Position numbers and translations under genes: made by a program
In this document: positions 54,065 to 64,000 of the stretch, one piece after another
How the letters are laid out: the number at the start of each line of letters is the position of its first letter
Numbering within the stretch: the stretch's first letter is position 1
The notes under the pieces: model-generated
What the model was told of the DNA's origin: nothing
The model's input: the letters and a program-made list of their open reading frames with translations, nothing else
The model's database searches: none
DNA from: Sacculina carcini
Lineage: Eukaryota > Arthropoda > Thecostraca > Sacculinidae
DNA length: 64,000 bases
Direction: 5' to 3'
NCBI GenBank assembly: GCA_916048095.2
Contig: OU696577.1
Coordinates: forward strand, 4,930,001 to 4,994,000

Positions 54065-56866
54065 CTATATATCTGACATCACATAATCGTTAAATCTACG
54101 GGGGCGTCGGCGGATGCGTCCTCGCGATGATGGCGGAAGATCTGGCGCTGGCTGCGGCGGCTCTATGATTTCGGCCGCACCGGTGGCATCCGTCGACGCG
54201 TCCTCGGCGGACCCGGCGTCGGCCTGTCGTCGTCTGTCGTCATCGGCGTGCCTGTCGTCCGCGTCTCCATTCGTGACAACAGCGTAATCTTCCGGTGGCC
54301 ACCGAAGAACGTCGTCCGTCGTCGTCACGTCACCGTCGCGATGCGCGTCGCATTCCGTCTTGGCCAGATGGGCAGGATTCCTGACGGACCCGTCCTCCAA
54401 CCGGAACGATGATCCCCGACGAGCCACGATGGTCTGTGGCTGTCCGAACCTGCGTGCTGTCTTTGGCAGATGACCTTGTACACGTACACAGACTCGATCT
54501 CCCGGCTTCAGTTGCGTATCTCGGGCCGCCTGACGACGATTGTAGTTGCGACAATTGCGTCGTTGCTGGCGAGTCACCCTCTGCCGTACTTCGTCCAGAC
54601 GTGAAGGCTTCTCTGTCAACGGCAGCAAAAACCTCATCTGTCGGCCGTGTAGCAACACAGAAGGTGCTTCCCCGGTGCTACAGTGAGGAGTAGCTCTATA
54701 GGCCGCCAACAATTGACGCACGCGAGACTTCAAAGCGCCGAGATGTGACCCTTGCAACCACGACTTGAACGTGCGGTTGAATCGCTCGACCGCCCCGTTG
54801 CCACGTGGCCAGTAGGCCGCCGAACGAGAGTGTTGAATACCTCGGTGCCGTAAGTATGTCGTAAATTCGTCGCTGACAAACTGGCGCCCGTTATCCGACA
54901 CCAGGGCGTCAGGATATCCTTCTCGGGAAAATATCTGGTCCAAGAATCGAATGACCTGTGGTGTACTGACGTCCGATGTTAACGCAACTTCAGCCCACTT
55001 CGAATGATAGTCAATCAATGTAATAGCGAAGCGACAGTCGTGCGGTGCTCCGTTAATTGGACCCACGACGTCGATGCCGATTTTCTCCCACGGTTTTGCC
55101 GGCAGACTCACTGGTGTAAGTGGCGTCGGTCGGTGATGTGTAGTCAAAACTTTGTCGCTCAACTGGCACTGAGGACATTCATTGACGAGACGTTCGACGT
55201 CCGAATCCATCCCCGGCCACCAGGACATGCTACGCAGGTACTGTTTTGTCCTTACGATGCCGTCGTGTGAACAGTGCGCGCGTGCGAGAAATGATGGGCG
55301 GAGACTGGACGGCACGATCAGCTGGTATCCTGCTCGAAGCACCAGGTCGCCATCTGATGAGAGTTCGTGCCGAATTGCATGATAAGGCTTCGTCAACGCG
55401 TCACACTGCCTTGCTGACCTGGGGAATCCGTTGACCAACGAGTTGCGTAACCCCACTAGTTCTGGGTCGTCACGCGCTGCTTTGCGCACATCTTGCTGAG
55501 ATATGCTGGTGAAGTTCTCCAGCATAGCGATGACTTCGCCATTGTCCCCGTCATATTCCGAGTCGACACTTCCCGCGGTGAGCGGCGGAAGGCGTGACAG
55601 AGCATCGGCGCCGGGAATGCGGTGTCCTGGCATGTGTTCAATCGTATACGAATACGGTATACGGATTGCAGGCAGTTCCTTGTCGTGCGATTCTCCCGCG
55701 AACTTCGCCACAATGCCGCCGCCCGGGTGAATAGACAGGTCCAGGTCTGCCAGCGTAGCGAGGCCCAATAGTCCTTCCGATGACGGGGTGTCGATAACGT
55801 AAAAAGTCGTCGATGCAGTGTGACCCCTTACCGTGACGTCGGCGCGCAGTGTACCGATGACGTTTATCGGCCGACGACCCACGCCGAACAACCGGGTGTC
55901 TGTAGGCAACACGGCGGAGCCCTTGAAGTGCGTCCTCGCCAGCGGCAGGCTCAGCACCGACACGCTGGCGCCAGTGTCCACTTGTAGTTCGAGGTTGGCG
56001 CTTTTGCCGCTGTCCACTCGAATGAGGACGTCGCACATCAGCTTGTTGGTGTGTACCTGCTCGCAAGTAAGAATCGTCACCTCTTTGACGTTTTTCGGCT
56101 TCGATGGAGCCTTCTTGGACCTACACATTTTAGCCCAGTGACCTTGACGGCCACAGTTATTGCACGCGCTGGTGCGGGCCGGACAGAAGTCGGTTCTCGG
56201 AGAGTCGTGTTGTCGACCGCAGTGCGAGCATGCCATCCTGCGGTGTGGAGGAGCTGTGCGCGTCGGTGGCTTTGGTAGCACCTGCTGTACCACTTCGGCT
56301 GTGGCGCCGGCTTCTGGTCGCATGCGGCGCGCCTCGTGTCTGGAGCTCTCGAACGCTTGCGCCTGCGACAAAACTGAGTCCAACGTTAATTTCGGATCTT
56401 GCAGAAACCTTTCCCGTAGCGCCGGATGAATGGTTGACTCTACAACCATGTCGCGAATCATTTCAGCTTCCAGTGAGCCAAAGTTGCAGTTTACCACCAG
56501 TGTTCTCAGCGCTGCTACGTACTCCGCAGTACTTTCGTGTGATGCTTGGCGTCGCTGGCGGAAGGCGTATCTTTCCGCAATGACGTTGACCTGCGGTCTG
56601 TAGAAGGAATCAAGCTGGCGAATGGCGTGCGCGAAGTCATCTTCCCCTTCGATCTTCTGCAGTGGCGGCAGTGAATTGAAGACTCGTTGCGCCTCCGTCC
56701 CGACACAATGCAAGAGCATTGCTCGTTTTCTTGCCGTAGAAAACGCCTCCCCACCACATGCAAGAATATAGTTCTCAAATGCGAACCGCCATTCTACCCA
56801 TGGCATACCCGGTCGCCCTGGACTGGGAAGGAATGCTGGTGGTGGTGGAACGCCCTCCATATTCAT
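54065..56866 (-). CDS. LTR-8 fused Gag-protease-integrase polyprotein (no RT)
   Basis: One open frame of 933 codons. Gag (1-200) is followed by two Cys-rich knuckles (CSHCGRQHDSPRTDFCP, CNNCGRQGHWAKMC), and protease DTGAS is at 297. The protease domain ends near ELPAIRI and at about residue 405 the chain passes straight to YSYTIEHMPGHRIPGADALS, the last part of a gypsy RNase H/connection. All RT motifs and the RNase H core are missing, yet the frame is kept. Integrase has an H...H...C-x2-C region and D599, D658, E694 (35 residues between the last two). The tail ends RRRPRRFNDYVMSDI. Confidence 0.9.
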   Translation of the reverse strand: MNMEGVPPPPAFLPSPGRPGMPWVEWRFAFENYILACGGEAFSTARKRAMLLHCVGTEAQRVFNSLPPLQKIEGEDDFAHAIRQLDSFYRPQVNVIAERYAFRQRRQASHESTAEYVAALRTLVVNCNFGSLEAEMIRDMVVESTIHPALRERFLQDPKLTLDSVLSQAQAFESSRHEARRMRPEAGATAEVVQQVLPKPPTRTAPPHRRMACSHCGRQHDSPRTDFCPARTSACNNCGRQGHWAKMCRSKKAPSKPKNVKEVTILTCEQVHTNKLMCDVLIRVDSGKSANLELQVDTGASVSVLSLPLARTHFKGSAVLPTDTRLFGVGRRPINVIGTLRADVTVRGHTASTTFYVIDTPSSEGLLGLATLADLDLSIHPGGGIVAKFAGESHDKELPAIRIPYSYTIEHMPGHRIPGADALSRLPPLTAGSVDSEYDGDNGEVIAMLENFTSISQQDVRKAARDDPELVGLRNSLVNGFPRSARQCDALTKPYHAIRHELSSDGDLVLRAGYQLIVPSSLRPSFLARAHCSHDGIVRTKQYLRSMSWWPGMDSDVERLVNECPQCQLSDKVLTTHHRPTPLTPVSLPAKPWEKIGIDVVGPINGAPHDCRFAITLIDYHSKWAEVALTSDVSTPQVIRFLDQIFSREGYPDALVSDNGRQFVSDEFTTYLRHRGIQHSRSAAYWPRGNGAVERFNRTFKSWLQGSHLGALKSRVRQLLAAYRATPHCSTGEAPSVLLHGRQMRFLLPLTEKPSRLDEVRQRVTRQQRRNCRNYNRRQAARDTQLKPGDRVCVRVQGHLPKTARRFGQPQTIVARRGSSFRLEDGSVRNPAHLAKTECDAHRDGDVTTTDDVLRWPPEDYAVVTNGDADDRHADDDRRRQADAGSAEDASTDATGAAEIIEPPQPAPDLPPSSRGRIRRRPRRFNDYVMSDI

Positions 56867-56906
56867 GTGTTATTACACAATACAGAAATACCCAATTAAC
56901 CAATTA

Positions 56907-56921
56907 ATCCTCGTCGCCAAA
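56907..56921 (-). other. LTR-8 primer-binding site (tRNA-Ser GCT)
   Basis: Sense TGGCGACGAGGAT follows the 5' LTR after TAAT. It complements the 3' end of a tRNA-Ser(GCT) acceptor (CCTCGTCGCCA). This is a conventional 3'-CCA site, unlike LTR-4 to LTR-6. Confidence 0.7.
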
Positions 56922-57883
56922 TTATGTAGCGTCGCCCAAGCAACCAACTGGAACAACACGTATATTACAACAACCGAACCTCACACTACAACTGTCCTAA
57001 CCTGACTAAAGTCTAGAATCAATCTCCTTACCTGGTCAGCTCGCCAAAAGGGCGTAGCCGACGTCAAATCACACAACAATCGTACGATAATCAGCTGATC
57101 ACAATCGCACTGTAGCCTCAACATATTGAGCCAATTGCGCCATGATTGTCACAAATATATATATATATCATTTTGTCGACACTACACCCGTTTTTTTGTT
57201 TTTAAACCAGGTTTTTTAAAACCCTGGTCTAAAATATCACTTTTTGCGTCCATCCTTCTTAGGTATGTTATTTTTCTGGTTATTGAAACGTGATTCTCGG
57301 TTGCTGAAATATCCTCCTTTGACCGCATTCTTCCTGCTGACTACGCAGCTTTTCATAATTGTCGCCCTATGAATGTCTCTAATCCTACTAAATGTTCTGG
57401 CGGTGTTGTTTTTTTGTCTATAATTCTAACATCATTAATGCCTATCTATGAGTTGTAGAAATTCCTATTAAGTCATTTGAATACATCTGTTGTAAAGTAA
57501 TAGGAAATAATCTTCCTGTATGTATCGTCAGCGTTTATCGTCTTACTTCTTTCTCTTCAATTTTTCTTGATGAGTTTTCTTCTCTTCTAGACACACTCTT
57601 TCAAATTTTCTCTTCTAAAATAGTTGTTTGTGGTGACTTCAACCTTTGGGTTGATGCGCCCCATCTCAAGTCTTATTCTTCTATGATTTTACAATTAATC
57701 GATTCATCAGGTCATCGTGATCATATCTGCTGCCCTACTCATGTTCACGGTCACACACTTGATCTCCTCCTTTCTTTTTCCGATTCTACTATTCTTATTA
57801 GAGATCTCACTGTTTTTCCTATTGATTCCTTCATTTCTGATCATTCATTAGTTGAGTTTTCTGCCCGCCTCCCTATCACTTAC

Positions 57884-58198
57884 TGTAGAAGGAAAACAAA
57901 AACAATACTTATTAAAAGACAGGCGCGCCTACAAGAACACACCGCACAGCAAACACGCCCGAACACGACTCCTCACACAAACATCCTCACATCTCAACAC
58001 GAAATCCGATCACTGCCGCGCGATACCAAGAACGCACCCTGCAGACGCAGCACTGTGCAAACGCTGCACTTGGCAAACACACACACACACTCACACACTC
58101 CCACACAAGCATACATACACATTGCGCAAAGCACCACACAAGCAAATACAAGAAGTATAAGCCCACACACACTCACACAACGAAAACCTCTCACTACA
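57884..58198 (-). repeat. LTR-9: solo LTR related to LTR-5
   Basis: 315 bp with plus-strand borders TGTAGAAGG and CTCACTACA, flanked by a perfect CTTAC duplication (57879-57883, 58199-58203). The sequence GACAGGCGCGCC-TACAAGA and the CA-rich body match the LTR-5 LTR read backwards, but without its 27-bp hairpin insert. No internal sequence remains, as after LTR-LTR recombination. Confidence 0.78.
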
Positions 58199-58339
58199 CT
58201 TACAAATATCCCAAACTTATTAGTTTCTCGGATTATCTTAAAGCTGATTTGGACTCTCTTTATGTCAATATGCATCTGTCTTTCGCTGCTGAATGTTTCG
58301 TTCATATACCACCTAAGAATCTCATCGGTGCACTTCGAT

Positions 58340-61300
58340 GAGTAGACCACGTAATCGTTCAAACGCGACGGCGGTCGTCGCACCCGCCTGGGACGAGTAC
58401 ATGGCGATGTCTGGTTAGGCTTGGGTGATGTGGGCCGATTTTCATTTAAACCTTCCTCCGACGGAGCCGAACCTTTCGCATCGCTGGCAGCTGGTACGTT
58501 CGCTTCCTGGTGGCTGGTGTCACCAGCACTATCACCGATGGCAGGTTCGCCGTCCATCACTGGTGCTGACGCCATCATATGTATCCTCTGATGGTGGAAG
58601 GCTGACACCGACCTCCGTCGCTGGTTGAGAGACAAAGTGGCGTGCCAGGTCTTGTCGTTGGTTATCGTAGGACTTTCCTGCTGACTGAAGATTCGCTTTT
58701 GGGCCTGTTGAGTCATCCTCTGGTTGGCTTGGTATGCTTAAGCTTCGTGCCATCTGATCGAAGGGTTTGTCAGCCATGTAACTCACAATCTTTTTCAAGA
58801 ATTGTCGGTTTCTCAAAGAAAGTCTGCCTGACCCGTCGATCTTGATAACATACTGTCCATGTGATCTCACCTCGACCACAGTTCCGGATCGGTCCCAACG
58901 TTTATGTCGGTCGATTTGATTTTGAACAAGTACCTTGTCACCCATTGCTAAAGGATGTAGCCGACGCGTACCTGGACGGAGTGTGTCTACCTGTTTAGCG
59001 AATCGTACTCTGAACCTTTCTTCCTGGCAACAGGTCACGAATATTTCTGCCGAATACTACTTGCGATGGTGATATCGAGGTTTCTGGGTCTGGTGTATTG
59101 CGATACTGCAGCAATCCGGCGGAAATCGCTTCCGTGTTGATGCCACCTTGAGCACTGGTGTGCGATTTCATCAAATTTTTCATTGATTTTACCGCTATTT
59201 CTGCGCGTCCATTAGCTTGAGCATGGTAAGCGGACGACACACGATGTGATATGCCCCATCGTTGAAGAAAATCTTCTGTTTATTTGGCAGTAAATTCAGC
59301 GCCACCATCGGTGCTAATCTCTTGTGGTACGCCGAAAGTAGAGCAATAGTTTAGGAGGGCTTTCAAGAAGCCTTTGGTGCCTGTCGATGACGCTACAATG
59401 TGTGGCCATCCGCTGAACCGATCAACGATCACCAAGTAATGTGCACCTTGAAGCTCAAAATAATCCGCAGCGATTGATTGAAATGGACTGGTTGGAGGGA
59501 CAGGCGTGGCTGGAGGCATGCGCGCTTGTGACGGTGACATAAACTAGCATTCTTGGCATCTGGCCCTGGTGTTCTCGATGTCTTTGGAAAGTTGAGGCCA
59601 GAATACCACACCCGCTGCTCTATTCAACATTTTAGTTGTACCTTGATGTGCTGAGTGGAGAACTCGGAGTACCTCTTCGCGCAACTCGGTCGGGATTACA
59701 ATCCGATTATCCATCATAATGACCCCGTCCACTATTGATAATTTATCTCGGAATTGCCAAAACGGTTGGAGTGGCTCTGGTATGTTATCTCTCGATGCCG
59801 TAAATCCTTGATCAATCAGAGGCGAAAGTAGTCTGAGCACGTCATCTTTAGGTGTCATGTCTCTCACCTTTTCCCAAGTTATGGCTTCTAATTCATGTGC
59901 CTTCGATTTTGATGCGGCAATCAGAGATGTCTACATGTCGTCGTTCGAATCGTGAACCCGTATAACGTACAAGTAGCTAGTCTTTTCCAACTCTGTCTCG
60001 TACTCTTCGCATAAGGCGTAGCCTGCGTTCGCTGGGTATCGAGAAGCGCTATCCGCCGCTGGTATGCTTGCGCCCGGTACGTGAACTATGCGATACTTCC
60101 AAGGCAGCGTTCTTTGTTTGATGCGGAACAATCATGGGTTTGCTATGTCAGCTAACTCCTGGTCTCCGAGAATCTTTGTTAAAAGTTTGTGGTATGTGGT
60201 GATTACCAGGTCGCTGCATCCAAGAGTGAAGAAACGACTGTCTTCCAATGCCCAGGCCACGGCTAGAGCCTCGCCTTCGACTGAAGCATACCGGGTTTCC
60301 GCATCACGAAGGAATCTGGATCCAGCAGTGGTTTATCTTCCAACCATGCTCAGAGCATCCGGGCTTGATTGAGTCACATCGACAATACTTTTGCCGGAGC
60401 CAATCCCAAATTCTTGTTTTCGAAAAGTCCGTATTTAGACATTTCCGCCTTCGAGGGTCAAATATCTCCACATCCTCATGAATCTTTTGAAAAATATGCT
60501 TTTTAAACTCCCGGAATGCATTGTCTAGCTCTTCACACCAGTAGAATTCTGCTTTTGAGCTCAACAGTGGTCTAAACGTCGTCATGATGCTAGTGAGCCG
60601 ACCGTAGTTTGATACCTGGTTTATCAGACCGAACCATGCCCTTGTGTCAGTTATGTTTTTCGGTGTCGGAAACTGTGCTATGTCATTCAAAAGCTTTGTC
60701 ATCGGTTTCACTTCATGGTCGGTGATCTCGAAACCGGCAAACTCAACCGTGGTACTCGAAAGTTGGAATTTTGACGGGTTCAACACTATGCATTCTTGTC
60801 CCACAAGAGACAAATACTCCAGCGCACGCCACCAATGCGTCTGGATGTCTCCGTCCCATAAAAGGGTGTCGTCAACACACTTTGTCTTTCTCACCACGTC
60901 AGCAATGATTGTGTCGTACCTTTGTGTGTATGCATCCTGGGACGCCAAAAAACCCATGGGTGCTCTTTTGTATCGATACCTGCCTTGCTCCGTCAAAAAT
61001 TTTGTCATGTGCCTATCTTCCGGGCGGATTTCAATAGAGTGGAACCCGTTCCAAGCATCCACCACAGTTTTTATTGTACCTCTGGGTACCACTCTGGCCT
61101 GTTTGACAGGTGGCACGGTGTGGTGGGTTTCTCGCACGCAGTGTCTATTCAGCGGTTGAAGATCAACCCTGCGGCGCGGTGTGCCATCTGACTTCGCTGT
61201 CAAAACCATGTTATGGAGCCAAGTCACAGGTGTGTTCGGTGGCACAGGCTCGATTACACCCAATGCCACATCCCTCTATATTTGCTTCAATGTGTCCTCT

Positions 61301-62943
61301 TGCCGATGGATTGGCACATTAGGAGGTCTCTTGGTCACCACTGGCCGCACTGAGCCATCTACACGAATTTCCATTGGTGTTCCCGACATCGCTGGGAGAG
61401 GTGGGTGTGGACACACATTAAATGTTGACGAAGCGTATCTGCTGAGTATCCACTGCTTAATTTGTGCTACCGACGCGCTTGATGGCGTAAATGGCAACCG
61501 TTCAGGAAGAGGGGATGGTTCTGCTCGAAGCGGGCAGCCACACTCGGCCTGAAGGTGTCTTCTAGCCTCCGCTATACTGTGGCACGTCAACTGTCTGTTG
61601 GCTGCACCTATCTGAGGAAAGCTGTGATCGATGACTCCGAGATCTGCCATGGCCGACTGACTCAAGTAGAACCTGTCGGATGAGTCGGTGACGTATCCGA
61701 CGACCGAAGTGGAGTGTTCCTTTCCGGATTTATCGTGACCGGACAGTCTGAGAAGAACTTCACCGATCACATTTATCTTCTTGTTGTTGGCTGATATAAT
61801 GCATTTTTTTGTCTTCATCAAATGACGCTTCTCCAACCCCATTGTCTTGAGTAACGGTTCCTCATCAGACATATTTGAGCTCCTGAGTCGGCCACAACGT
61901 CAATCTTCACAGGGTGCATAGGTGGCGGTCTGTGAAGCATAGCCCTGTACGACTCTCCATCAACTGCCACGTTCAGTCTCAGAGTCGGGTTTGGTAGGAC
62001 GTCCAGTGAGCACGCGCTTCCCTCGCCGGAACTTGCTACATGATGAAATGTCGCCTCTGCATGATCGTTTCTGTTTTGTGATCTCTTGCATCCAGTTGCG
62101 CGAGATTTCTTCCAACAATCCAGACATGTGTCAAATTGTTTGTGTTTGCCTCTGACAACGCCAAATTTAGGCGTGAGGCGGCCGCAGCGACACCGCATCA
62201 TTGCCTGGTCGTTTGTGCCTTCACCGACGGTCGAGCCTGGACGAGGGTCAAATCTCCGGCGCGTCGATTTCTTGTAGGAGCTGGCGGCGACACCCGCGCT
62301 GATGCCCTCCATAGCTCTACACGCAGTCTCCCGGCTATCCACCAGAGCGAGTGTGTCATTCAGTGTCTTGTTGTCGATGTCCGCGGTACCTAGGATCTCT
62401 TTTCTTATGCCGCTATTTGATAACCCGTTGAGAAGAACGAGTTTAACAATATCTTCTGTGTAATCGCAGACGATAGAGCTGGAGCATCCGCGAGCCCTGC
62501 AAACATTTGACTTCCTCCATTCGCATACATTTGCGGCGCCTTTCAGTCTGGCGACGAAGTGCCGCACGCTCTCTCCCGGATCTTGAGTCATATGCAGCAG
62601 CGCTGATCGTCTCACACTCAATGGTGCTCTCACCACCGTCAGTCGCTCGATAGCCTGTAACACCTCTTTCTCCGTCCTGCTGGAAATGTCCGGGTCCTCT
62701 CTGAACAAAGCCGAATCTATTTCGGCCTCACAGCAGGCCGGCAGCTGGGTGTTGACTTGACCTCCGATCAGGTCCGTCCCATCCTTAAACAACTGCCATT
62801 TTCTAGTGAATGCAGCTCATTCGACCTCCCTGACATTTTGTTGAATCGTTGGGCGGTTTATCTTCGGCGGTTTCTGTCGTGAATGGTTAACGTCATGTAC
62901 GTTCTTCTGATGTAGCTGCATCAGTGCGATACATGTAGACATG
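58340..62943 (-). pseudogene. LTR-10 gag-pol, several stops
   Basis: Gag begins near MSTCIALMQLHQ (62943) with a TGA at 62817-62819. A Cys/His-rich region (RCRCGRL...CLDCWKK...C) precedes a protease with VADSGAQIC. The next frame (61276-61872) is the rest of the protease region. RT (60304-61269) has RRRVDLQPLN, YKRAPMGF and the catalytic VDD in TKCVDDTLLW. Integrase pieces (58995-59867) carry SAHQGT...CQEC and AADYF, STDGGAE, GRAEIAVK. Stops at 61273-61275, 59541-59543 and 59277-59279 and a frameshift near 59020 inactivate it. The tail reads RRPPSRLNDYVV. It is of the same lineage as LTR-7 and LTR-2. Confidence 0.8.
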
Positions 62944-63199
62944 TCGTCAACTGTCTTGACTTCCCCGCACCCGGCCATACATACATTCATACATTACATA
63001 CATACATTCATACATACCGGATTCATACATGAGAGAGACTGGCATGTTGGAAGTTTGTGACGAACTTCTTGACTCAATCGAAAAACATGATAAAAAGTGA
63101 CATTCGTGGAAATGTATTTTCAAACTCACGAATGTTTTTCCCTGGAAAATGACACCAATAACGAAATATACAACAATGAAAAGATAGACTGACACGCAC
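62944..63199. repeat. ATAC/ATTC microsatellite and anonymous DNA
   Basis: CATACATACATTCATACATT-type repeats at 62977-63027 end the LTR-10 fragment. No LTR or target duplication of LTR-10 is recognisable. The remainder is unassigned. Confidence 0.6.
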
Positions 63200-63205
63200 A
63201 ATGTC

Positions 63206-63507
63206 CGCCTCGTAGCCGAGTGGCTAAGACGCACGCTCTGTGCACGAGAGGTCCAGGGTTCAATTCCCTGGCGAGGTGAAACGTTTGGGTTCGTTTCTGA
63301 AAGGATAGCCCAATTGTCGCAATGCGGGGTTTGTGTGCGTGCAGCCGTACAGTTTCTGTGCTGGCGGTGACTGCAAAACCCGTGCGGCCGGACCTGCGGT
63401 GTGCCAGCCGGGGCCATGAGGCTTTGCCCATGCATAAATTCACGCGAACATTAGCCTTTCCACTGCTGTGTTCAAATGCGTATGAAAAAAAAAAATAATA
63501 AAAATAA
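63206..63507 (+). mobile_element. tRNA-derived SINE
   Basis: A tRNA-like head (CGCCTCGTAGCCGAGTGGC) contains a Pol III A box at 63213-63224 and a perfect B box GGTTCAATTCC at 63257-63267. A body of about 200 bp without a coding region follows, then an A-rich tail (63484-63507). AATGTC is duplicated at 63200-63205 and 63508-63513, directly at the first base of the tRNA-like acceptor. The head looks Ser/Leu-like, but acceptor and T-arm pairings are out of register by one base, so it is not a functional tRNA. Confidence 0.8.
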
Positions 63508-63513
63508 AATGTC

Positions 63514-64000
63514 AATTGAACCCCACATTCAGTACAGTAGCGTGATATAAATCCACACGTTCCAGCGTATAGACCGGGTTTATGTACTAAGCTGTGCAAC
63601 GCAATTATGCACTGACATATTGCTATCACAGATGCAATAAGGTAAGAGGTGCAATTGGTACGATATCAACCACAAACACAATACAAATTCTAATACAGAT
63701 GCTTACATAACATACTCACAATAAAAAGTCGAAAGATCGCACTAACGCTCACACTCGCCGTTCCACTGATAGCACACAAATTGAACTGGGTTACAGCAAC
63801 ACAAGTTCACATTCATCGGTCAAGTTCAAGTTCATTCACCCGTTGTGATTCACTCGTTGAAACTAACGCGATCTACCGTTGGAGTTTTTCATTATTCGAC
63901 AGTATCTTGGTATTTGGTCTGGTAACTTTGGGTTATGGACAGTTGGCAGCTCAAGTATCGTGCGTGCTGGTTTTGTGTGATGGAATGAGTGTGTGTTGGG
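63514..64000. other. No gene seen
   Basis: AT-rich sequence with AAGTTCA-type short repeats near 63800-63860. No frame or structural element was recognised. Confidence 0.5.

Larger units (their letters stand above)
53781..57186 (-). mobile_element. LTR-8: young gypsy element lacking reverse transcriptase
   Basis: LTRs at 53781-54040 (260 bp) and 56925-57186 (262 bp) differ by one substitution (G/A) and one TA unit. The 5-bp duplication CCCGT flanks the element (53776-53780, 57187-57191). The sense purine tract is TAAGGGGGTATA. The single internal frame encodes Gag, protease and integrase but no RT. It is either a recent internal deletion or a non-autonomous subfamily copied by another element's RT. 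Confidence 0.9.
53028..57226. mobile_element. hAT-like non-autonomous DNA element, split by LTR-8
   Basis: It starts CAGGGTTTGTTTGGTTTAAACC and ends GGTTTTTTAAAACCCTG, so the ends are inverted copies starting CAGGGTTT. An exact 8-bp duplication GTCTAAAA flanks it (53020-53027, 57227-57234). An 8-bp target and CAGGG terminus are hallmarks of the hAT superfamily. Without LTR-8 it is about 790 bp, AT-rich and non-coding. Confidence 0.82.
52828..58327 (+). pseudogene. LINE-8 ORF2 endonuclease region, split by two insertions
   Basis: The frame starts MTDCAQQSTSER and reaches an endonuclease-like opening (CAFLNFRYIRSKT) at 53019, where a hAT-like element is inserted. The domain resumes at 57235 (ETWFSVAE near 57290, VVCGDFN near 57625, HTLDLLLS, ISDHSLVEF at 57836-57862), though with several frame changes. 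A solo LTR interrupts it at 57884. The frame continues at 58204 (ISFSDYLKADLDSLY, AECFVHIPPKNLI) and is cut at 58327 by LTR-10. No RT remains. Confidence 0.75.

Noticed and set aside
63206-63277. Functional tRNA gene (Ser/Leu-like)
   Set aside because: The acceptor stem and T-arm cannot both pair in register, no clear anticodon arm forms, and an A-tailed body with a target duplication shows it is a SINE head.

Overview
This window is repeat-rich nuclear DNA of an animal. I recognise no host protein-coding gene in it. Nearly every long reading frame belongs to a transposable element, and what lies between them is non-autonomous elements, satellites and microsatellites. An interstitial run of GGTTA/TTAGG repeats (51903-51991) hints at an arthropod, because TTAGG is the usual arthropod telomere repeat, but this is weak evidence. 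All boundaries were read by eye and may be off by a few bases.

Layout. 1-1790: CA-rich low-complexity DNA, a MITE remnant and a foldback element. 1788-4789: decayed Ty3/gypsy-type element (LTR-1, +). 4790-6402: 5'-truncated LINE (LINE-1, -). 6588-7850: gypsy integrase fragment (LTR-2, +). 7855-9045: LINE fragment (LINE-2, -). 9496-13674: two Helentron/HINE-like elements with tandem arrays. 13908-18977: CsRn1-like gypsy element (LTR-3, -). 19700-22140: decayed LINE (LINE-3, -). 22437-26905: an apparently intact, very young gypsy-type element (LTR-4, -). 27433-30180: foldback and minisatellite complex, split by a 307-bp MITE. 30180-34166: near-intact LINE with a 2A-like motif (LINE-4, +). 34793-39919: LINE-5 (+), interrupted by a non-coding LTR element (LTR-5, 37363-39047). 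40006-44123: LTR-6, a decayed relative of LTR-4. 44385-49106: LTR-7. 49331-52170: mostly anonymous DNA with two facing LINE 3' ends around the TTAGG tract. 52172-58327: LINE-8 (+), split by a hAT-like element (53028-57226) that itself contains LTR-8 (53781-57186), and by a solo LTR (57884-58198). 58340-62985: LTR-10 (-). 63206-63507: a tRNA-derived SINE.

How the parts relate. LTR-1, LTR-4 and LTR-6 form one gypsy-like lineage. LTR-4 has gag and pol in two frames joined by a strong -1 frameshift signal: GGGAAAC followed by a pseudoknot that ends just after the gag stop. LTR-6 keeps the same layout. LTR-4, LTR-6 and the tiny non-coding LTR-5 share the same unusual primer-binding site. It is complementary to nucleotides 1-12 of tRNA-Phe rather than to a tRNA 3' end. 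This suggests priming by a 5' tRNA fragment, and suggests that LTR-5 is mobilised by the LTR-4/LTR-6 machinery. LTR-8 is a second surprise: almost identical LTRs, a target-site duplication and one open gag-protease-integrase frame, but reverse transcriptase and most of RNase H are missing in frame. LINE-4 carries a canonical 2A-type motif (DVEMNPGP) before its endonuclease. The window also records several nested insertions and a paralogous empty site for a MITE with a 10-bp target duplication.
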